Shown: positions 28,672 through 42,000 of the stretch, one piece after another
Layout of the letters: each line of letters opens with the position of its first letter
Numbering within the stretch: the stretch's first letter is position 1
Made by a program: the position numbers and the translations under genes
NCBI GenBank assembly: GCA_014706295.1
Contig: JACSVZ010000004.1
Coordinates: 87,675,047 to 87,739,046 of the forward strand
Source of the DNA: Lycocorax pyrrhopterus obiensis
Lineage: Eukaryota > Chordata > Aves > Passeriformes > Paradisaeidae
Reading direction: 5' to 3'
Length of the DNA stretch: 64,000 nt
Notes under the pieces: model-generated
What the model was told of the DNA's origin: nothing
The model's database searches: none
The model's input: only the letters and a program-made list of their open reading frames with translations

Positions 28672-31600
28672 CCTGCGGAAATACTCCCTGACCAGTGCGT
28701 GCTTCCCAGGAAATGGTGGCCAACGTGAGACTGTTTCAGACTGGTTTATATACCTGTACATTTAAAAGAAGCAGATCTTCATGAGTGAGACATTTTGAAG
28801 GGTTTTTTTACTTACTTGCATTAATTTGAATGCGATCTTGTACCTTTTTGTATAAAAATGTTTTGTTATATACTTGGGTCCAATTATTTTCATAAAAGTG
28901 ATACATTTTGTATATAAGGCTTAGGGGATTTGGCATTTTTATACAGCAAATTTTTATAATGAACTTTTAAAAAATTTAACTTTTTTGTTAGATTAAACTT
29001 TTTTATAGAAGTGGACAAAAATATGTGGTGCAATATTGCAGTGAAGGAGAAATACTGAGGAAGTGTTATTCATTAGACATTTTCTAATGTTTATGTGCTA
29101 ATTGAGGCTGTGTAATTTCAGTGATGCCATGTCTCAGTGCCACACTTCTGTTGTCCTATGCTCATTTGCTTCGTACTGACATCAGAGGAGTGACTTAACA
29201 GTCTACACTCTCCTTTACAGTCACTGAGAGACTGCTGAATGTCAGTGAGAGGCACCTTTTTTAAAATTTATTTTTGCCTTTAAAAGGTTTTTTTGTTGGA
29301 CTGCTATGCAAATTTACCAAATCTGAAGACTCTTGTTTGGTGAAGGGTAAATACTCTTCTGTAGATCCATTTTCTGACACAGTGTTCCTTTTGCCTGCTT
29401 TGAAGTTGTTATTTGGCATTGTTCACTATGAAATAGAATGTGGACCTACCTCTGTTAAATTCATTTAAATGTTCCAATGGTTTCTAAGGAGAAAAAGCAG
29501 GCTCTGTTTCTTCTTTTTCTTTTGTTGTGAATATAAGATCTGAAGACATATTAAAAACTGTATTAACAATTAATAGTAAATTAATAAAATTAATAAAACT
29601 GGTTTCAGAGTAACAAAATATTAATGATATGCCAGCAACAGAGTTTAAGGAAACAAGATCTATGCACCTGACTTACTTTTCACAAATGTTTTAAATCACT
29701 GCTCTTTTAAATCACTTAAGAGGGAAAAAAAACCAAAACAACCCAGAGGAAATGAGTCAGTCTAAGCTTACTTATGTTTATACTCAGTTCTTCTTTACTC
29801 AATACATCTTTATTTACAATGTAAGGAATATGTCAACTTCCATAAATTAGGCCCAGAGGCTCTACAGGGAAAAATGGGATCTTACGTGGTCGTGTTAAGA
29901 AAATGTTGTAAAACTGTGGTTGATTTCACTGAAATTTATACAGTTCTTTGAAGAGCAGTTTAACTCAGTTTACAAGAGAGTATGATTTATATCAAGTTAG
30001 AAAAGAAAGTAGCCCCATAATCTGTTTTAGTTCTGCTCTGGAAAGGAGTGCCAGAGTCCAGCTATCAGCAGAATGTTAATTTAGATCACAGTCAGTATTT
30101 GTCTGTTTCTGCACCTCCTTCTACAGAAGAAAGATAAAACTGTTCAGTGCTGTGGGAGAACGCCTTCCATAGCTGTGTTCTGGAGCAGTGCTGGCAAAGC
30201 TGAAGTATGCTGAGAGAATGCATCTTCCTGAAGAAGCGTGCAGGAATGCTCGTCTTTCGGAGCTCATAGTGAGATCAGCTCAGGCAAATGGTTTATTTAT
30301 GAGACTTAAATCCAGCCCAAAGGGATCAGAGCAGGTGCATTCTCAGCTCCCAGCCATTTCACAGGAACTGAATGGCTTGTGTGTCAGTGAGATCCTCTCC
30401 GTGGGATCTGCCAGCACACACAAGGGGCAGCTGCTGTGGACTCTAGACTGAGAACAGATTCTGGCCTTTTCAGTGCTTCCCCTGTAGAATGTATGGGATT
30501 TCAAGGAAACTGTACCCTAGGGTAGGCTGCTGGCTCAGTGCTACAGGGGGAACCATGAAGAGCACTGGTCGCTGTTTGCTTTTATGAGCTCAGCCCACAG
30601 TGAGACAGTACAAGACAAAGAGGGAGCAAAGGTGTGCATGTAAGACTTAAGCATGCCAAAGACATCTTCTGTGTCTTGCTGCTCTGTTATCTGAGCATAG
30701 CAAGTACTCACTCCAAACCATACCTAACTGCTTCCACAGCAGCGATGCCAATGCTTATGAGGAAAGTAAAGCAGCCATTTGATTTCTAAAGCACACACTG
30801 ATAGGTGTCTGTGCGTAAGTGGAAAGGGAAATATGTATATTTGTGCTAGAACTGGAAAGATAGTTGTTTCTCTTGGTGGAAATAAATACCTGTATTTATG
30901 TCTACATACCATTTAATTTATTTTCTCACCGGGTAATTAGTCTTAAGAATGAGCACCCTGAACCTATCCTGGTATCCCTAGACCTAAGGCAATTTAAGTA
31001 GTCTGGTTTGTACACTTAGTTCCTATGAGTGGAAGGAGGCAGGTCATGAGAACAGGTGGTTGAGGCTTGGATTCATCATACCTAAGCGTTGAGCTCCTTT
31101 GTTGTGAGGTTCTCCCCTGGTGGGTGAGAATCATCGCAAATCTGTCTCATTTGAGAACATGCAAACACTCTGGAGACACCTGAGTCTCTCCACTAAGGAG
31201 GGGGACAACTCTGTGAGATTCAAGTAACACAGGATGAATCTGAACGTGGCCTGTAATCTCTGAACCTTTATCAGACCTTCAGTGATTTTTTTGACTATAG
31301 CATTCAGGCTTTAGTCAGTCCATCAAAAAGACTAGAAAAATAAGTTGTACTTTTAATTATATTTTTTTTATATCTCCTCCTTTCCTAAGTTAAAGCCTGT
31401 TATTTTGCGGAAAAAATCTAATAATCTTGCATTCAAAATCACTGCTAGTTTTTGCTTAGTGAGACAGAAAATTAGCTATATATAATGGCTGTATCCTTTA
31501 CTCAAGCAAATTCTTACTGAAGTTGGAAAACTTCCTTTTGAGCAGGACGGAGGTGAGTGTGTATTTTAACCATGCTGTCTCTGTGCAATACAGATATGGA

Positions 31601-32460
31601 AAAGATGGAGGTCTTTATGTACTGAAATCTGGACAAGCAGCATATCTGAGAATTAATGATATGTAACCTACTGCCTTGTGCTTTAATATTTAGCAGCATC
31701 TTTGTGGAAAATGTTTTTAGAATTGTACTGTTTACATTTTCTCAGGCTTAGGCATAACATGTAATAATAATGACCATTGGAAATAAAGGAGTCTGACAGT
31801 GGATTCCTTCACCTCTGTACTCCAGATTTTCCTAAAAGTAGTGTGTAAGTGCCATGATGTTAGCAAAAAAAAAAAAAACAAACCAGAAAACCCACTCCCA
31901 TGGTGTTCCTGTATCTGATACGGCTGTTGATATGAGCAGGATATTCCATAATGTGAAAACAAAAACATGTGCTGAAAAACATTTTAGAACTCAGTGTGGA
32001 AGGAAGGGTTGAATTGTCATTGAGGGAAGAAATAATGGTTCTTGTTTATTCAGTGTTTTCGTTCAGAAACTTTCTAAATTTTTGTTTCATTCCTTCTGTG
32101 TCAAATGTCCTGCCCAGAATAAAGTTATTCTTGAAGAAGTACTGACTGACTGACCTGCTCTTTTATTCAGTTTTTAATGAAAGCACTTTAGTTTGCCTTT
32201 TGTTTGCTTGGTTTTTTTTGTAGTTGGGGTTCAGTTTTTTAATAAGCCTTCTTGGAGGGGCACTGCACATTTACTGACCACATGGTTCAAGTCTAAGCAT
32301 GTAATTTCTGCAATATACTGTGAGCTCCATGTAAAGCTGGTTGCTGAGTCCTTCCTTGGATGTCAGCTCCTCTGAAACTACCTGCAAGACTGAATTGTAA
32401 CATGCATAACACTTCAGGAGGACAGGCAGCTGAACTAGACTGTTTTGGGTCCCTCCCAAG
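28672..32460 (+). other. CILK1: CILK1 3'UTR and downstream intergenic DNA
   Basis: After the CILK1 stop the sequence is AT-rich with features of a 3'UTR (TTTTTATA/TGTATAAAA words). Candidate AATAAA signals occur at 29583-29588 and 29592-29597, with later ones at 30881-30886 and 32118-32123. The used site cannot be determined. No coding sequence is supported. Confidence 0.55.
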
Positions 32461-32516
32461 GGAAAATACTTCTATTCTATTCTATTCTATTCTATTCTAT
32501 TCTATTCTATTCTATT
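32415..32516 (+). repeat. (TTCTA)n microsatellite on a CR1-like tail
   Basis: About nine uninterrupted TTCTA units occupy 32470-32516. The sequence just before (GAACTAGACTGTTTTGGGTC, then CCTCCCAAGG) resembles the end of a CR1 element, whose natural tail is built from ATTCT-like units. The microsatellite is therefore probably an expansion of that tail. The CR1 part is short and uncertain. Confidence 0.75.
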
Positions 32517-32801
32517 TTGTTCTCAGTGTCATGTGTCACCTCTTTAGCCTTCTCCTCTGGCTTTCAAGTCAGTAGAAGCTGAAGACAACTTATAATTTAC
32601 AAGCCCATCCCTTTTGTTAGCTGTGTAAGTGGACTGAAAATCACTTGCACAGGTGAAGAACTTGGTGAAAAATACATTTACATGTGCAAGGATTCTAATT
32701 TTACCTAGCAGGTGTGTGTGTCATGTGCGAAACTCATGGATTCGTAGGTGACTGGGGAATTGAAGCTGGAGAAGCGATAAAGTGAAATAAAATACAGGAT
32801 T

Positions 32802-33046
32802 TGCATACACACCCTCACTGCGAGGATGTGCATACGAGGCACAAAACAATGGCAAACTGCCCCATGCAGCGCCTCACTTGGATGTGTCTGCAGTCTTGGA
32901 AGCTTGACTACCCTACGTTCTCCTGCATACACACCCTCACTGCGAGGATGTGCATACGAGGCACAAAACAATGGCAAACTGCCCCATGCAGCGCCTCACT
33001 TGGATGTGTCTGCAGTCTTGGAAGCTTGACTACCCTACGTTCTCCT
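32802..33046 (+). repeat. 122-bp perfect or near-perfect tandem duplication
   Basis: A 122-bp unit (starting TGCATACACACCCTCACTGC) occurs twice head to tail, at 32802-32923 and 32924-33045. I noticed no differences between copies, which implies a very recent duplication or a variable-number tandem repeat. It sits 450 bp upstream of the probable GSTA promoter. Frames through it repeat the same peptide twice and are not genes. Confidence 0.95.
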
Positions 33047-33330
33047 ACAAATGGACCTTGAGCTTGTTTGGAGGTTCTAGCAGGGGAGCGCAGCTACCGT
33101 ATACCCTTGACCGATGAACGGTACCGTCTCTATCGGGGAGGTCGTCCTCTTCGACCGAGCGCGCAGCTTCGGGAGGGACGCACATGGAGCGTTGAGGGAG
33201 GAAGGGGACACCCGCCTAGCCAGCCAGATCAGCCGAATCAACCCTGGCGATCAATGGGGTGACAGATGTCGCAGCCAGATCGCCCTCACATCCAGACATG
33301 TAAAGCACATACTCAGTTATTTATAGCTCA
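33047..33330 (+). repeat. Unclassified GC-richer repeat-like block
   Basis: The segment after the 122-bp duplication has a different composition from its AT-rich surroundings. It contains CpG-rich words such as TCTATCGGGGAGGTCGTCCT and TTCGACCGAGCGCGCAGC. It may be part of an LTR that includes the duplicated unit, but I could not define ends or a family. No protein or structured RNA is evident. Confidence 0.3.
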
Positions 33331-33499
33331 ATACTCCCGGTTCCCTTTACCTCATGGTTTGCGCCTGCTGCGAACAATCTACTGGCACAGCGCATGGAAT
33401 CATCACTTTGCAGCAAGAAAACCTTCCGAGATAAACCAGTTCTTAACCCAGCTTAAAAGTTCTAGCGAAATTCTTTGGGGTGAGATTTCTTCTCAGAAG

Positions 33500-33678
33500 G
33501 CTTTGCGAAACATGCAAATATGCGGCTTCCTATTGGCGGCTGTGCCGCTCGTTGCCGCCCCGTGTCCCGGGCGGGGAGGGCCCGGCGGCGAGCGGGGCTG
33601 CAGGCGGGGCAGGCGGGAGTGCTGCGCGCTGTGGCGCCATGTGCTCGCTCGGCATCACCGCTTTAACCCTCCGTGTCT
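33500..33678 (+). promoter_or_regulatory. GSTA4: CpG promoter and noncoding exon 1 candidate of GSTA4-like
   Basis: An octamer ATGCAAAT (33512-33519) and an inverted CCAAT box (ATTGG, 33532-33536) precede a CpG-rich block. This ends in an excellent donor, CGTGTCT|GTGAGTAA, at 33678/33679. GSTA genes have a noncoding first exon, and the next acceptor used by a coding exon is at 36073. This is therefore the probable first exon and core promoter, giving a 2.4-kb first intron. A short ATG frame (MCSLGITALTLRVC) in the exon would be a uORF. The CpG-rich stretch continues to about 34.1 kb. Confidence 0.6.
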
Positions 33679-36073
33679 GTGAGTAATGTGGGCCCCTGGG
33701 ATTTGTCTCTTCCTGTTCCCCCCGCCAGCCAGCGCCCGCTTGGCTCAGGTGAGTCGGGGAGCTGGGAGTCTCTGCCGGGCTCAGGCTTGAGCCGTGGATC
33801 CGTTCCCGGTCAAGGGCTCCCCGTGTCACAGCACGGACCGCTCGTCATGTCGTGTCTGCCAAAAGCTTGTCCCCAGGAGGGGTGGGAGCTAATGGCCCCG
33901 GGGGCTGCTGCCTGTCTCACGCTGAGCACGGGACGTGCCCCCGGCTCGGTGTTGCGGGGGCAGAGTGGAACCGCTGTTCCACTGCTGGATGCAGGCAGGG
34001 AAAATCGGGCCCTGGAGTCCTGGATCTGCGGGACGTGCGAGGAACAGCTGGTCCCCTGGCCCTCTTCACCGATGTTCTTCTGGTCCGTGTTCTCCTAGCG
34101 TGGGAGCGATCGCTTCTTGCACTGATGTTCACGTTCCCTCATTCCCCCTGTCAGCCCAGACGCCCTTCATAAATCACACCAAGGGAGCAAATTTTTACCA
34201 AAGTCCCTTTTGCTGTTGAGGTGTCAGGCTGAGGGGAATGGACAGCAACGTACCAGCAATTGCGGCTCCTGGCTGCACACTGCCACTTCACCTCCTTCTG
34301 ATGAAGGGCGGAGAAGGGAGAAGCTCTTTAGCTATCACCAGGGTGCTCTTTCCATCAGATTTTAGTTCACAAGTTGGACTTTCTCTTCCAGTATGGCATG
34401 GCAGGCTCGGTCTTAGGAACCTAGGATGCTACAGCTCATTTCAAAGCTTGTTGATCCCCCAGTATTTACAAGACAAGCACCCACCATGCCTTTACCTTCC
34501 TTTTGCCTCTTCTGCATTGAGGTGTCTTGGGGTGACTCTATCATGTGTATCCCCTACACACATGAGGTGTGCTGGGCATCAGTGACTTGCTTATGTTCTG
34601 TGACCTGTCCAGTGGCTTGCTAAGAGCGGGTCTCTGGAGGTGGCACTCAGGAAAAGTGACTCTTCTGTTTCTTTAGTTTTTTAAACTACAAGTTAAAAAT
34701 CACCCTTGGCTTTTTTTCTTTTTCTGTGAATGTAACTGTATTAGAAGCTCCTGTTCCATTCTGTTCTTTTGTGTCGTTCACAGTGATACTTTTCTTCAGT
34801 CTTTTTGTGTGTTTCTAATTCATTGCTATATTTATCAGCGGTAGAGTTACTACTTGGCAGTGTTTTAGTTCCCTGTGACTTACCTAAGAGCAGTCGGAGG
34901 CCTGTGAGCAGGCGTGGGTGGAATAGCCTGGCTTGTTTGAATTCCCATGTTCTGATGCAGTCTCGTATTTTGTGTTCTCTTTTCATGCCTGTTGGCTAAC
35001 AAGCAGATCACTCAGTGCTTGCTCAAGGTCTTTTTTGCCTCTGCTTATGAAGGAGCTCTTGCAACATTGGAAACTGGAGGTTATTGTTTGCATGCCAACA
35101 GCCTCTTTTTCAGAATTACCTGAACTGTGGATTGAAGTGACAAGAAATCACCTTACGGAGGGAAAACAGCTCTCAGTAACAGGACTTGCTGTTATGGAGT
35201 TCTGCATATGAAATGCCAGTATGATTAAATTTGATTGCTCTCTTGGCTTATGGCTCTACAGTGGAATCCAGTTCCTGCTGAGGCCTAAACAACAGTCTAT
35301 TCAAAAAATAACAATTAATAGCCTCATTTATGAAGTCATTAAAGAACTAAAATGCTGCTTGCAAAGCAGCATTTGATCATCTGAGAAGTCCATAAAGTCT
35401 TGCATAGCAACAGGGTTTATTAATAGAAAGAAATGCGGCCTGTAGAAGGGTAAGTAGTGCAGCACTCTGAAACTCGGTATTTTTATCTGGATTATTACAG
35501 AAGAAACAGGCCATTCTTCTGAAGTTTCTACTGATCCTGGATCACATATTGCGATACTTTCAAAGTTTCTACTGATTGCTGGATCACCACAGCTAGAAAA
35601 AAAAGTGGGAGGCTTAAAAATACGTTCCCATGCTTCACCTAAATGTGTAGAATTACTGTTTAGATACTTTTGGCATTCCTTGATAAAAGGTCTGCCAGTT
35701 CTGCAAACCTGGTCTACTGCCTCTTCTCTTTGATCATGACTTTTAGTGGTTTCTGTGTAACTTTAATTCTAAAACATAAATTTTCTAAAAGTTTAAAGGA
35801 TTTTCTTAGTGGTGTTTTTTTTTTTCTGTTATCTCCTACTTAGCAACTTGATGCTTACTTTTCCTGAATTTCGGGGGGATGAAAAGTCTATGAAATAGTT
35901 TGACTTTACTGTGCAGCAATAAAATCAAATCAATTTAGACTGAAACTTTGCTGAAATATTTTGTCAAAAATTAACTTAATTTTTTGTTCTGTGAGTGAAC
36001 CATTATTCCAGCTGCCATCAGATATTTGGATCATTATTAACTTACTATCTCTTACAACTATTTTACGTAACAG
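33679..36073 (+). other. GSTA4-like intron 1 (inferred)
   Basis: No coding exon is supported. The left 400 bp is GC-rich (CpG island shoulder); the rest is ordinary AT-rich DNA. Short frames around 33.7-35.2 kb lack conserved domains. Confidence 0.5.
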
Positions 36074-36086
36074 GAAGTTTGAAGTC

Positions 36087-39000
36087 ATGTCTGGAAAACC
36101 AAAACTTTACTACTTTGATGGAAGAGGCAAGATGGAGTCGATTCGTTGGTTGTTGGCTGCAGCTGGGGTCGAGGTTTGTTTTAGAGTTTTTAACTTCTAG
36201 CTGCACATTGGTAAGCTTGTCTTTGAGGCAGATCACATGTTATTAGTCAAAAAAGAAAAGGCATCCCGAGATGCAATAGCAAATGAACATTGGCTGTTTA
36301 GTGTAATTAAATACTTTTACTTTAGGCACACAAAAGCATGGCTTCAAGTTACGTGTCTTCTGAGCAGTGACACCGTAAACCAGGTTCTTGCTTAACACAA
36401 AATGTCTAATCCTTAATTATGCCCTTGATTACTGACCCAGAGCTGCTGAGCTGATAGATGTGTTCCTGGCATAAAAAGTGTTATCTGTGCCAAGTAAAAC
36501 AGTAATTTACTTTCTCTAGTCTTTCTGTTTTCAGTTGAATGCTCACACAGAGATTTTTGTTTTATTTTTCACTCCACTGCCTGCATCCTCCATAATAAGC
36601 TGTAACACAAAATACATTGTGTCTTGCATCATTTAGATGAAGCTTAGCAGGGTGAAGTGAGCAAATTGACCCACATGTGTAGGGAAATTAGAAATCTGTG
36701 CACAGGAGGAAAAATACTTGGGTAAAACAGAGACGGAAGATACCACTTTAAAATATTTTTTTCTGATGGTATATAATTTACTTATTCATTTGCTATCCAT
36801 CTTGGTGGTAAACTGGTAAATACAGTTTGAGGACACAAAGGACAAGTATTTGCTCTGAGTGTCCTCTTTTATACAATAAGCTGTTACAGTACATACAGTT
36901 ACTTGTGTACTGAGACAAGGAATACAAGTTTTTTAAAAAGACCACCAGTCTTTATTTGAAGGCCTTGCAGAAGACAGAACTGTCTGCTTCCCTGCATCAT
37001 TTGTTCTTATATTTTAAGTCCCTCTCTCTTCTTTTTCTTTTTTTTTTAAGTTAAAAAAAAAGCTGTTGATGAGTACCAATTACTACGTTTTTCCTTGGAA
37101 TATTCTTTTCTCAACTTCTCATCAGCAGAAGCCTGAGTTCTTAATTTTAGACTGTGATCACACTTTCTGTGGTTGAACATTGGCAGTATATTAATATGCC
37201 TGATCATCTGGGGTTTCCCTAGTATAGCAAGTCTTAATTACTGACATGAGTGGCACAGATGTCATGAGAGAGGCTGACTGAGCAAGGCATTTAGGGATTG
37301 GTAACATCAATCATTTTCTAGTCTCCATGTTCTGCACTGACCATAGACATGTATGGCACATGCAAATACATACATGTAGATGTCTAACTTTGGTGTCTTA
37401 ATCTTGAACTCAGTTTCTCTGTAAGTAACACTGATTGGACCAGCCATCCTCAACCATACTGAATATAACTACATCCATCTGATCACCAGCAATTCTGTAT
37501 CTTTTTGTGTCTCATCTTGTGAATAATTCATCTTCAGGTGTCTGAAAAATGCATCTGTACTAAACTTCCTGCAGGGCTTGCTACTTGTACATTATTTTGT
37601 AAAAGCTTAATTTTAACTGCCAAAGAATTTGTTCCTGTCTAGCTCCCAAATCAAAATATCCCACAGCAGAGCTTTTTTCCGCATTCCAGAAAGCATTTTA
37701 AGGACAGCCTAGACTATGTTGTTGATTGTTTCATATTAAGTTGCCTGTTCAATACCAAAGAAACCATCCTCCCTCCAGTTCTTATTGCCTGTTCTTCTGC
37801 TAGGGTTGCCCTTAGCAGCATTTATCAAGTGTGACAGTCCAGGAGATTTTGCCAGCACTTCTGTTCTTGGTGTGTTCTCCCTTAGAGCCATATCTGGAAT
37901 GGAAGGAACCATGATGTATTTCTTTTCCTTTTATGGTGCTTAAAAAGTTTATCTCTTCTAGAAATGTGAATAGATTCTTATTTCCTCTTCTTCCTCACTC
38001 TCCTTTGTCAGTTTGAAGAAGAGTTTTTGGAAACTCGAGAGCAGTATGAGAAGCTCCTGCAAGGTGAGTCACTGTGAAACCTCAAGAAAAGTGTAACCAG
38101 ACTTAGAGAAGATGTGTGAAATCTTTGAAGACTGTATGTGACTTCCTTTCCACACAGTAAAGCTGAGAGCTGTGAGCAGCTGCAGAGACTGATTTTTTCC
38201 ATATGTGGACAGATGAAATTGCAGACTGAGTATCTTTCCAACCTGGAGGGTTTGCCAGGCCTCTGGATTCTTCTACTCTCCATCTGTCTACGCATCCCAC
38301 CTGGTCCCAAAAACTTAACCATGGGCTTCAGTAACTAGAAAATATGTATCCCAAATTTTCATTTTATGTCCTGATGTAGCTTAAAGATTGGTGATAAGAG
38401 AGAAATCGGTGAATCTAACATTTGCTTCAAATAGTGTTTGAATAATGGAACAGAATTTTTTTACATTGTTTAGAACTAGACACTTCTTACTCAGTTGAGA
38501 TATTTAGTGCGACTGTCTCCACTGCACTTCGATTTCATTTTAAAAGCTGCTGTACACGGTCCTGACTGCAACTACAGTGAATTTTTTTAAAGGAAGGATG
38601 GCAACCCACAATAACTCTGTTTTTCAATTTAATTTGTCTGCACCACTGTAATTTATTCTTTGCATGGAAGAACTCCAGTTTAATACAATGACTACCCACA
38701 GCAAGCTCACCATAAAAGCATTGATCCTCTGAAGACAGCAAGAAATCTGACGTGGAGTTACTAGATCAGTCAAATAATGTGTGTCTTTCCTTTTAGGTGG
38801 ATCCCTACTGTTTCAGCAGGTGCCCATGGTGGAGATCGATGGGATGAGGATGGTGCAGACCAGAGCCATCCTCAACTACATTGCAGCGAAGTACAACCTC
38901 TACGGGAAGGACCTGAAGGAAAGAGCCTTGTATGTAACAGTATTACTCTTCTTGAATTTAGTATAGTAGCTCAGATGCATCAAAAATAAATTGCATAGTC

Positions 39001-42000
39001 CCACACACACAGAATCACCTGTGGTCCTCAGTGATACGCAACTTGTGGTGAGCCTGGGAGGCCACAGTTAGATGCAAGCCAACTGATTTGTTCTAGCTCA
39101 GTTACTTTTCACATACAAATATTTGAGTCACGGGCTTATTGTGCCTTAGTGAAAGATTAATACATGTATTCGAGAGGTGACTGGCATGTAGATGCTGAAC
39201 TACTTTTGTAACCAGAAAACTCTGGAAAGAAATGGTTAATTCTAACTTTTTGCTGCAAAATAAGAGCTGTCATTGACATTATCTGTGGTTGCATGATGTC
39301 CCACTGCACTGTAACAAGTGCATGGTTTAGATCTTTGGGAGCTGGGGAAAAACAGCTAAAAGCTGTTGAAAAACTATTGGTTTCATCTGAAATTACATCC
39401 ATATGAAATTACATCTTGATGTTGTGTCTGTGAAAAAAAAAGTATGATTGGGCTATCTCAGTATGTAGCATTTTAAATGTCCATCTACAGTACAAAACCT
39501 GCTCTCATAGCTCTGGAAAAGGGACAATCTGAAGAACTGCTGTACTGATAATTTAGCTGGATGAAGAACCTGGTATGCTTCAGACTTCCAACCCCATTTT
39601 TTATCTATTTGGCACTACTTGGACTTTGGATTAAATTCTGAAGGTGGGATACATCCAGACAATTGAGTCAGTTGGGAATGACTCCTTGTGGTGCTGTGTT
39701 TCTTTGGTGATTGTGATCTGTAGCACTGAAGTTACACTCTTAACCTCTGTGCAATCCTGTTTAAACCTGCACAATGAAGCAAGTAAACAGCCAAAACCAC
39801 TACAAATACCAGTAAAACGTAGGCTGTGACATATTTTTTAATTGCAGAAATAATTTCCATGAGGGGGTGTCATGAACGAGTGTGCTTGAGATCACTTTAA
39901 AACACATTTTTCAGATCACACTGCAGCCTGGAAAGGATGGAGGGGGAATGCACCACCACAGGGGGATGGGAAAGTCAATTTTTACTATCCTAAAACAAAT
40001 ACAAGGTAATTCTGCTTGTGAAGGTGCCTTCTATTTAAGGTTTTTGTTTGCTTTGGTTTTAAGGATTGATATGTATGTTGGAGGAACTGATGACCTTATG
40101 GGCTTCATTTTGATGTTCCCTTTCTTATCGGCAGAGGATAAAGAGAAACAACGTGCTTTTATAGTTCAAAAGGCGACAAGCAGGTATTTCCCAGTATATG
40201 AAAAGGTATGTAGGAGGATCATTTTCTTCCCTGATTCTGGAGGGATAACAGTGGGAACACTGGTATTTCACCACAATCAGAAGCAAAAGTGTCAGTGCAG
40301 CACTCTACACCAGGACATCCATACTGTCTGTTGGCTGGAGATGGGTCAGAGCAGTATCAGACAAGATGGGGCGGGTCAACCCAAGAGCCTTTCAATGTAT
40401 TTTCTTCCCCATGCCCAGGTGAGGAAGGGAGTGATAGAGCAGCTTTGATGAGCATCTGGTGCCCAGCCAGGATCAACCCACCACAGTAATTTGCATTGCA
40501 AAAGCAGTGCTAATTATCTTCTTTGTTTAACATTAGAAATCCATCTTGTTGGGTTTTTTTAAACACAGTAATACACAGCTATCACTGCTGACTTCTAGCC
40601 ATACTGGAATCTTGGCGTTTTTCTGACTGATAGTTTGAGAGATAGGACCCAAGGGTACTCACAATGGAAATTAATATGCGTGGACAGGATGATCTAGCAG
40701 GAATAGCTCCTTCCCAATTTTAAAGACTAAAGAAAAGACAGTTTTCCACTTTGCCAGGTCTCCTATACATAGTTGCCAGGGTGCATTCTGCCCTATATTC
40801 CACTTGTTCCACTTGTCTTAGCCCCAGTGCTTTAGGCTGATCACCTGTCTTTCATACTCTCTATTTTCCCACTGAAGCTGTAACAACATATAGAAAAATT
40901 CCATCTAAATTAGACTTGAAAGGTGTGAATACCAAGAAGGTATCCAACCCTGTACTCCAGTACACAGGGTTACCTAGGGCTATAGGAAGAAAGGATCAGT
41001 AAGAGAAACCCTGGGATTCTAGATTTCTGCTGTAAAATGATCAGTGACTGCTGGCACATCCTCTATTTCCCCTGTTAGCTGCATGGGAGAGAAGGGTGAA
41101 AAGGAGACAGTAGTATTGTCAAAGAAGGTGTGCCTGTGCATTTTGAAAACATGAACCTCAGCTGGCTATCCACACCTGAGTGTTTTCATCTATGACATTT
41201 CTAGGTTTTGAAAGACCATGGGCAGGACTTCCTTGTTGGCAACAATTTTAGCTGGGCTGATGTTCATCTTCTTGAAGCCATTTTAATGGTAGAAGAGAAA
41301 AAGTCAGATGTGCTCTCAGGCTTTCCTCAGCTACAGGTACCTTGCACTAACAAGATGCTCATATGGCTGCATCTGTGATAAGTGTGATATTGTGATTATA
41401 TGCGATAAGTGATATTTCAAAGTCTGTTCTGTGTAAATAATTCCGCAAAACATTTGTTACTTTTTCATTCTAGTCTTGCTCTTCCTGCTTTAGGAAGAGC
41501 CTTGTAAGATGTTTCATCTAAAGAAACTGTTATTTTTTGGAGTAACCCCTGTACATATCTGAAGAAATGCACCCTCCCTTTTTTTGCCTCTCCTCACCAG
41601 TTCTGTGGTACCGTTAAGTGGAAGATATTTTTGGATCACAAGAACTGATCTGAGTAATGTACATATCAGAAACCACAGGTAGCTGTTAACACTTCATCCC
41701 ATATCAATACAAGACAGAGGGCTGATTTGTTACTGTGGAAAATAAAAGTTGAAGTGAGTGGGAGTAAAATTCATCCACGGTTAAAACCATATTTCCTGTC
41801 TCATCTCCACATACAGCTTGTTAAAGGATGTTACATAAATCCTTAAAATAGGGTTTTTCTTGTGTTACTTTCTGTTCTTTAAATACCATGTACTTACTGT
41901 TTACCTTTTAGGCATTTAAAGCAAGGATAAGCAGCATCCCCACAATCAAGAAGTTTCTTGAGCCAGGAAGCCAGAGGAAACCTGTTCCTGATGATAAATA

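Noticed and set aside
39882..40448. 188-codon open frame
   Set aside because: It is GSTA copy 1 exon 5 (40064-40205) read through into both introns; clear splice sites bound the real exon.
40914..40985. CR1-like phrase (ATCCAACCCTGTACTCC ... GGGTTACCTAGGG)
   Set aside because: Only loose similarity over a few dozen bases; not enough to call a CR1 fragment.
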